Part shown: positions 55,794 to 61,550 of the stretch, piece after piece
Numbering within the stretch: position 1 is the first letter of the stretch
Layout of the letters: the number at the start of each line of letters is the position of its first letter
Assembly (NCBI GenBank): GCA_002221725.1
Contig: NJFT01000236.1
Coordinates: 1-61,550, forward strand
Origin: Scedosporium boydii
Taxonomy: Eukaryota > Ascomycota > Sordariomycetes > Microascales > Microascaceae
DNA length: 61,550 bases
Direction of reading: 5' to 3'
The notes under the pieces: model-generated
The model's database searches: none
What the model saw: only the letters and a program-made list of their open reading frames with translations
Told to the model about the DNA's origin: nothing
Made by a program: the position numbers and the translations under genes

Positions 55794-56502
55794 GGTTGGT
55801 GACCGGATTTCGTCGTGGATTCTTCCCCAGTGAAAGGGAGAAAGGGGGGGGGGAAGTCGAACAAAAAATGAAAGAAAAGAAAGGGAGGGGAAATGAAGGC
55901 TCAAAAGGTCGCCAACCGCCCGGCTGCCGGTCGGTTTGTTTAAGGCGATACCAACATCGCCTGCTTACCTGCTGTACTTGGCGTCATAGTACAGAGCCCC
56001 TAAGAGGCTCAGGTCGCTACTGAAAGAGCCTTGTGGAAGGTGTTTACGAGTGGCCAAGCCATGCCCCGTAAATACGTCTGAAGCAGTCGCTGGAGCCCAA
56101 GGTCTGTGATATCACTGGGATCACCTTGTGCTGTCTAGCGGGTTATGGGGATTGGCAAGTGGGTGGGCCGTACTCGGGGGCTAACATTGCAGGGGAGTAG
56201 CAGGTGGTGACCCAACGAGGTAGGGTATGCGCAAAACTGAAAACTTTTTTTATTCGGAAGCAGGCGATGTCTCGCCCCGAAAGATATTCGCGGCCCTTGG
56301 TGAATTCTCTCTCAACTTCCGAGTATACGAAGTGATACACAGGTACGAAGTAGTTTCGAGGACATTGTGCTATGTAGTCGGGCGGAGGCTTGCAGCCCCT
56401 ATAATCTTACATCGCCAAACTGCCGAACCGGGCATTCCTTCCGCGGTCCCCGGATGTGACTCCACCCGCTTCAAGTCAAAAGGATCGCCAGAGCTAAGGC
56501 GG

Positions 56503-56517
56503 CCCCCCCCCCCCCCC
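56503..56517 (+). repeat. homopolymer C15
   Basis: Fifteen C preceded by GGCGG and followed by GCG; a potential G-quadruplex on the minus strand. Confidence 0.9.
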
Positions 56518-56783
56518 GCGATAAAGAATTTAAGCGAAGCGTCTAGGGTACCCAGTTAGGGGCTCGAAAACCGCTGCAACGGCACCGTTGAACGGCATGG
56601 GCCAGGCCATGATCATGGCTGCTTTGAGCCAGGCCACGCCTTATCATGGAATAATCTGCATGCTGCAATTACCACCGAGAGTCGTACTGTACTAACCGAG
56701 CCACCCCTTGCCAGACTTTTCCCTCCCGCATTCAACGGCGGAGGCTACAATAATTTTCGAAGTGATCTAGATAGAGAGCTACT

Positions 56784-56790
56784 TATAAAA
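56784..56790 (+). promoter_or_regulatory. TATA box (TATAAAA)
   Basis: About 395 nt upstream of the kinase ATG. It would imply a long leader if used. Confidence 0.35.
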
Positions 56791-57185
56791 AGATGATCCA
56801 TCCTGGGTCCCTGCTGGGTATTTCTTTATATCCTAGTCATGGGCATCAGCATGAAGATGAAAGACTGATTCAGGGTTGTGTTGGGGGTGGAGACTACAAG
56901 CAGATTCCGGCGGATCTAAGTGGGGAATCGTCTCTCTCTCCTTCTCCTGCAGAAACGTATAAGAGGAGTTGGACGAATGTCAAGTGTACAGGAGAGAAGG
57001 TCGAAGTGAACGCACGCAAATTCCTTTCACTGAAGAGAAGAAGAAGAAGAACGACAACAACAATAAAAACGAATCAAAAAGAACTAGGGCCAGGTTTTCC
57101 AGTGTGCTAAACCTGATCCAATCAAATCGACCAATCTGCCACAACATTCCCCAAGATTTATCAACAAGACAGTGTAAGACAAGCA

Positions 57186-58259
57186 ATGGCTGAAACTGAG
57201 GCTCTTCCCCGCGTACCTGAAGATGTTACTGCAGAATGGCTCTGTCCCAAGATAGGTTTTAAGAAGGCTACCATCACAAACAAGGGGCTCGTCGCGGGCA
57301 CGGCCACCTTGGTCCTCATGACCGTCACGCCTGAAGAAAGTGAGGGCGACGGTGACGACAACAGCGCCAACAAGAAGCCACTAGATCTCTGCGTCAAGGG
57401 AGGCTTCAACCCAATTATGCTGTCACAATTCCCCTTCGTCCTGTCCCTCTATTCGCGCGAGGTCGACTTCTACAACAATGTGGCTCCCAAGGTCCCCCAT
57501 TTGAACCTGCCGCAGAAGCTCTGGGCCCACAAAAACAGTGAGAATGCCGTCGTGGTTATGGAAGACATTGCCGCCACGAATGGCTTCGTTTTTGCCGACC
57601 CCGTCGACACTTGGCCGGTCGACCGTGTCAAACTGGTGGTCGAGCAGTTCGCCGCCCTCCACGCTGCCACGTGGGGAACCCAGGCCGCTGACGCACCGTG
57701 GTTGGACAAGCACTACGAGGCCTCGGTTCTCGGGCTGTGCGCCATGTGGGACGCTATCGTGTTGGCCGACGACAGGCCGCCCGTACCCGAGTACATGAAG
57801 GATCAGCGGCGGATGACGGCCGCTATCGAGAAGTGGTTTGCCACGCGGAACCCCAAGTTCCAGTGCATCCTACACGGCGACGCCCATCTCGGCAATACGG
57901 CGTGGTCGGACAAGACTAATGCACCCGTTGTTGTCGACTGGCAAATCATCCACCTGGGATCGAACTTCACGGACATTGCCTACTTTGTCATGACAGCCCT
58001 GACTGTCGAAGACCGCCGGGAGCACGAGATGGCTGTGCTGGACCACTATCTCGCGAAGCTGCACGAGTTCGGCGGACCGAAGCTGTCGAGGGAGGACCCT
58101 GAAGTGATGGAGGAATATCGCAAATCTTTAATGGCCGGATACTCCTGGGTCCTCTGCCCTTATACTATGCAGAAGAAGGAGCGGGTGTGGGCTATTGTAT
58201 CGCGTTTAGTACCGGCTATGGAGGATCACGACCCGGTTTCGCTTTTGGAGAAAGAGTAA
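57186..58259 (+). CDS. CHK/APH-type small-molecule kinase (EcKinase-like), 357 aa
   Basis: Intronless. After an N-terminal TAEWLCPKIGFKKATITNKG there is a glycine/Lys region (LDLCVKGGF), EVDFYNNVAPKVPHLNLP, the hinge VVVMEDIAATNG, EQFAALHAATWG, the catalytic loop ILHGDAHLGNTAW (Asp about 231) and the metal-binding VVVDWQIIHLG (Asp about 247). The C-terminus is TDIAYFVMTALTVEDRREH and a helical part. This is the aminoglycoside/choline/ecdysteroid-kinase-like superfamily, phosphorylating a small hydroxylated metabolite. The true substrate cannot be told from sequence; drug detoxification or a metabolite kinase role is possible. All catalytic residues are present. Confidence 0.88.
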   Translation: MAETEALPRVPEDVTAEWLCPKIGFKKATITNKGLVAGTATLVLMTVTPEESEGDGDDNSANKKPLDLCVKGGFNPIMLSQFPFVLSLYSREVDFYNNVAPKVPHLNLPQKLWAHKNSENAVVVMEDIAATNGFVFADPVDTWPVDRVKLVVEQFAALHAATWGTQAADAPWLDKHYEASVLGLCAMWDAIVLADDRPPVPEYMKDQRRMTAAIEKWFATRNPKFQCILHGDAHLGNTAWSDKTNAPVVVDWQIIHLGSNFTDIAYFVMTALTVEDRREHEMAVLDHYLAKLHEFGGPKLSREDPEVMEEYRKSLMAGYSWVLCPYTMQKKERVWAIVSRLVPAMEDHDPVSLLEKE

Positions 58260-59443
58260 GATGGATGGATAAATCTAGCTTCATAGCGGTTACCTTTTTC
58301 CCCGGAAACCTGATGACACCTCCCAATTTTTGTTCGCAAATAACCAGCGGGGAATTGTTTGGAGTTACCCTTAATACCAGCTATTGCGGACTAGATTATA
58401 TAAAAGCTAAATAGAGACATTTGGTCGGACCTGTTTCTTGACTCTTAAAAACCTGCCATTCAACATCATAGTTAACCCCTGGATGTGTCGGTTAGAATTC
58501 TTTGGATTCGATGAGGATATGTGGGTATCAAACGCTACCCCGATGGTTAAATGATGCCTTCTGTCAGTTGCATCCTCAACTATAGGGATGATATCTGACG
58601 ACACCCCACTGTTGGGTGGCTCAGTTGATGTCTGGGAGCGGCCCAAGAGGATTATGGGACACCGGTACTCCGGCCCCGAGAGCAACTCTAGGACTAAGAT
58701 TACGAGCTCCCGAATTTCTGCAGAAAATGGTAATAGTATTTATTGATTATACGTCACTTTCTTCTCGACCTTAGATGTGTGTGGGAAAAGGCGATAAAAT
58801 CCGTGAACATTACGGCTCAAGATTTCGTTCCATGAAATGTAGCGTGCTTCTCGACATTGCTGGCGTACACACAACATCAGTTCGTATCCAGGATTTATAG
58901 GAATCTAGAGGCAGTAAAATGTGGAGAAAGTTTAAGGCACTTTACGAAATATCATGAGTGGATGGAGGCGGTGATATCTGCAGTACCATCTTGGGGGCCG
59001 CTTGGTATCTAGTGATCCACGCCATGGATATCTGCATGAAGAGTAGTCCTTTAGAATCCAGTCACATTGATTATATCACAATCAAGAGTAACTTGATTAC
59101 GTCATAGCTTACTTTCCGTCTGAGAACTCTTATATCGGAAAGTGGTATTTTGGTGTCGCTGACACTGGAGGTTGAACTCGAAGCCTGCAAGTAAGCCCAA
59201 TGACATCGCAAGAGATGGTAACACAACAGCAGCTCCCAGCACCTGTATGTTCGAATTTGTCAGAGTGGCAAAACAATAGGATTCTCGGTGCGCTGTATGT
59301 TCTTTCCATTTGAGCGGGTCGCACGTCGCGTCTCGCGTCGGCGTCGGCGTCGTTCCTCCTCCATCTTCCTCGACCCGCCATCTCGCTGAAAAACAGCTTC
59401 ACTACACGCCAACGTCTCGTATTTCACCCATCCAATCACTGCT
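58260..59443. other. 1.2-kb intergenic region upstream of the HET gene
   Basis: Short frames only. AT-rich around 58720-59110. No RNA gene or repeat array is seen. Confidence 0.5.
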
Positions 59444-61550
59444 ATGGAGAACAAAGAAACAGGCTCCGTCCAAGATTTCCAGGGATCTTCTATTCATTCT
59501 TGCCCTTTATGCCCATCGATCCTCGTGAAGGTGGGCAGTTCGGATCGGGAGGGATACCAAAGTTTCGGGTACCAATTTGTGAGACACCATGCGGTGGCAG
59601 GTTGCGAATTTTTCTCCAACAGGCTCAAGCATCTAGATTCCAACTCTACACTAGACATTGAAGAGACGATCCTTCATGTTGTCGGAATCAACGAAAAGGA
59701 CGGTCACTTTTGGATCCATTGCTGGTGGGTAGACGACGATGGGACATATTACGGACGAGACGATATTGACGACGGCGTGACCATGATGATGACACCTGCG
59801 GGCAAGTATAACGGATGTTCTGCGGTTAGAAATGGCAAACTGACATTTAGAATAGACGATGTCGCTGCCAAACACATCACCAAAGGGCGACTACCTCAGG
59901 TCGAGACATTATGCCAAGACAATATTCAGATGCTGAAAGATTGGTTCAAAACATGCCGAAGGGACCATCCGCACTGCCAGCGCATTCGGCGGCGATCTCT
60001 AACCCTCGACAACTTCCCTCGATACCTCCTTGACATTTCAACATCGAGAGACGGCCGAGTCCACTTAATTGAGACTAAAGACGCCTCTAAAGTCATTTCT
60101 TACGCTGCTCTAAGTTACTGTTGGGGGGACGACGGCGGGACAACGCATCGACAGAAGACCCTGAAACAAAACCTGCAGGATAGACTAAACGGGTTTCCTC
60201 TTGAGGACCTTCCAAGTACTCTCCGTGATGCTGTCCGAGTCTGTCAAATACTCAGGCTGAGATACCTATGGATTGACGCGGTCTGCATAGTCCAGGACGC
60301 GGATGACTTGGAGAGGGAGATGCGAGAGATCGTCCAGGCATACAGCGCAGCTTCCCTTGTCATTAGCGCAGCCAGGGCATCCCACGCAGATGAAGGCTTT
60401 TTGGGACGCCGAATTCAGGACTACGAACAATATCTGCTCCCAATCCATTTTCAGTTTCCGGACGGTGGCACGGAGATTGGGCGAGTCAGGGTAACTCAGT
60501 ATATCTCGCATGACAAGTTAGAGCCTATTGACATCAGGGGCTGGACACTGCAAGAGCATGACGCCGGTGTGAGACTCGTGCGCTTCGAATCTGAGGAGCT
60601 TGTGTGGAGATGTCCGATGACGAGCAAAAACGAGAGTGATATCCGGAAGGGCTCCCCCAGGTTCTTTGACGGGCGGAGCAAGGACGGCCGGTTCAGATAT
60701 TTCCTGGACCTAGTTGAAAAGTACTCCCGCCGCGAGACGACCAGGATAAACGACCGGCTAAACGCATTCGAATGTTGTGCGATGAAGATAATCAAGATGA
60801 TGAAATTGAGTTCCGACGACTATAAAGCTGGCCTCTTAAAACCAGACCTTCGCAGGCAACTTCTGTGGAGCTGTGACCACGATCATCCGCGACGGCTGCC
60901 GGAGGATTCTGCGTCCTTCCCCTCCTGGACGTGGGCTAGTGCAGATCTACCAGTCCTGTGGAATAACCAAGGCACTATTCTGCAGGACCTTGACTGGGGA
61001 GATTTCACCTGTGAGGTCGAGAACTGCACGGCTGACCTGCTAGATCCAGACCGTCCTTTCGGCAGTGTCACAGGCGGCTGTTTGACCGTACGGGCCCCCC
61101 GACGCCCTTTGGACGGGCACATGCCTTGTAGAACTGCCAAAATTCGTACGCCGCAGCCCTCGACTGAGACATGATGGATCGGGATGTCGGAAGGCGAAGA
61201 CAAGCAGCCTCTCATCCAGAGAAGGGGTTAAATCCCGAAGTCGCTCCAGACTGCAGGCGGGATCTCCCGGGCTTCAAACCCTGCCTTTCCATCCGATCTG
61301 GGATACGCCACAGCCTCCACTGCCCCAGGTTGTCAAGTGTTTGGAGATTCGGTCTGGTGAAGGAAATCTAGGTCACGCTTATGGAATCGTGCTTATGTTT
61401 ACAGATAAGGTTGCGTCTTCCGATGCGTATCAATCTGTCGGCGAGAGTCCGTTAAAGCGAATCGGATACTTCAAGTTCATTCATCCTACTAGGGACGGAG
61501 TCTTTCCCCGCAAGATTACTTACAATTGGTTGCATCAAGCTAAGAAAGAG
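59444..61550 (+). CDS. HET-domain protein, frame change near 61.17 kb, cut by right edge
   Basis: From ATG 59444 the frame runs 576 codons. HET-domain marks are LKDWFKTCRRDHPHC, VHLIETKDASKVISYAALSY-CWGDD (block 1, about residue 220), LPSTLRDAVRVCQ, LRYLWIDAVCIVQD (block 2), YSAASLVISAARA, GFLGRR and IRGWTLQEHDAGVRLVRF (block 3). Downstream are PSWTWAS and GGCLTVRAPRRPL. The frame stops at TGA 61172. The +1 frame is then open to the window end and reads QVVKCLEIRSGEGNLGHAYG-IVLMF...RIGYFKF, the usual HET-protein C-terminus. So a 1-nt frameshift or an unrecognised splice links the two. HET proteins trigger cell death on non-self fusion. Whether this copy is functional is open. Confidence 0.85.

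Larger units (their letters stand above)
55794..57185. other. 1.4-kb divergent intergenic region
   Basis: Promoters of the receptor (minus) and the kinase (plus). It contains the C15 tract and a TATA-like box, then CT-rich and AAGAAGAAG-type sequence as a likely 5' leader of the kinase. No gene is supported. Confidence 0.5.

Noticed and set aside
1..61550. CRISPR array, phage or bacterial operon content
   Set aside because: Spliced genes, nuclear-type tRNA introns and fungal families show this is eukaryotic; no direct-repeat array with spacers was seen.

Overview
The window is nuclear DNA of a filamentous ascomycete (Pezizomycotina). Protein genes are split by short (about 50-100 nt) GT-AG introns with CTAAC/TGAC-type branch sites. 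The families present are typical of that group: AA9 LPMO, HET domain, PTH11-like rhodopsin-fold receptor, LaeA-like methyltransferase, DUF4246 and fungal ankyrin proteins. Nuclear tRNA genes carry short introns at position 37/38. Species cannot be fixed from the sequence.

Left part (1-24.4 kb). The left edge cuts a pogo/Fot1-type transposase. Next come a decayed MFS drug transporter, the broken head of an alpha/beta-hydrolase allorecognition-type protein, two tandem intron-containing tRNA-Gln genes, an AA9 LPMO, a CCCH zinc-finger protein with a probable NYN-like domain, an HNH-domain gene, tRNA-Ile, a GFA-domain gene, an F-box-like/ankyrin protein, a large modin-like membrane protein, a truncated AAA ATPase and a MYND pseudogene.

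Middle (24.4-40 kb). This part is gene-poor. It holds a 25-G homopolymer, a small two-exon Cys-rich protein, a CorA-like membrane protein, an arginyl-tRNA synthetase paralogue with degenerate catalytic motifs, and a 4-kb pseudogene of a membrane/ankyrin protein with at least six lesions.

Right part (40-61.5 kb). Here the multi-exon genes read cleanly: DUF4246 oxygenase-like protein, sugar transporter, LaeA-like methyltransferase (8 exons, one GC-AG intron), L-amino-acid oxidase, a four-exon membrane protein, a PTH11-like receptor and a CHK/APH-like kinase. A HET-domain gene that changes frame runs off the right edge.

How the genes fit together: the window looks like an accessory region. It combines nutrient and nitrogen scavenging functions (LPMO, sugar uptake, amino-acid oxidase), signalling or regulatory functions (receptor, LaeA-like methyltransferase, kinase), and fast-evolving families often tied to non-self recognition, many of them inactivated. 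No PKS or NRPS core gene is present. The most unusual intact gene is the ArgRS-like paralogue at about 31.8-33.8 kb. Exon coordinates were worked out by hand from splice signals and reading-frame continuity.
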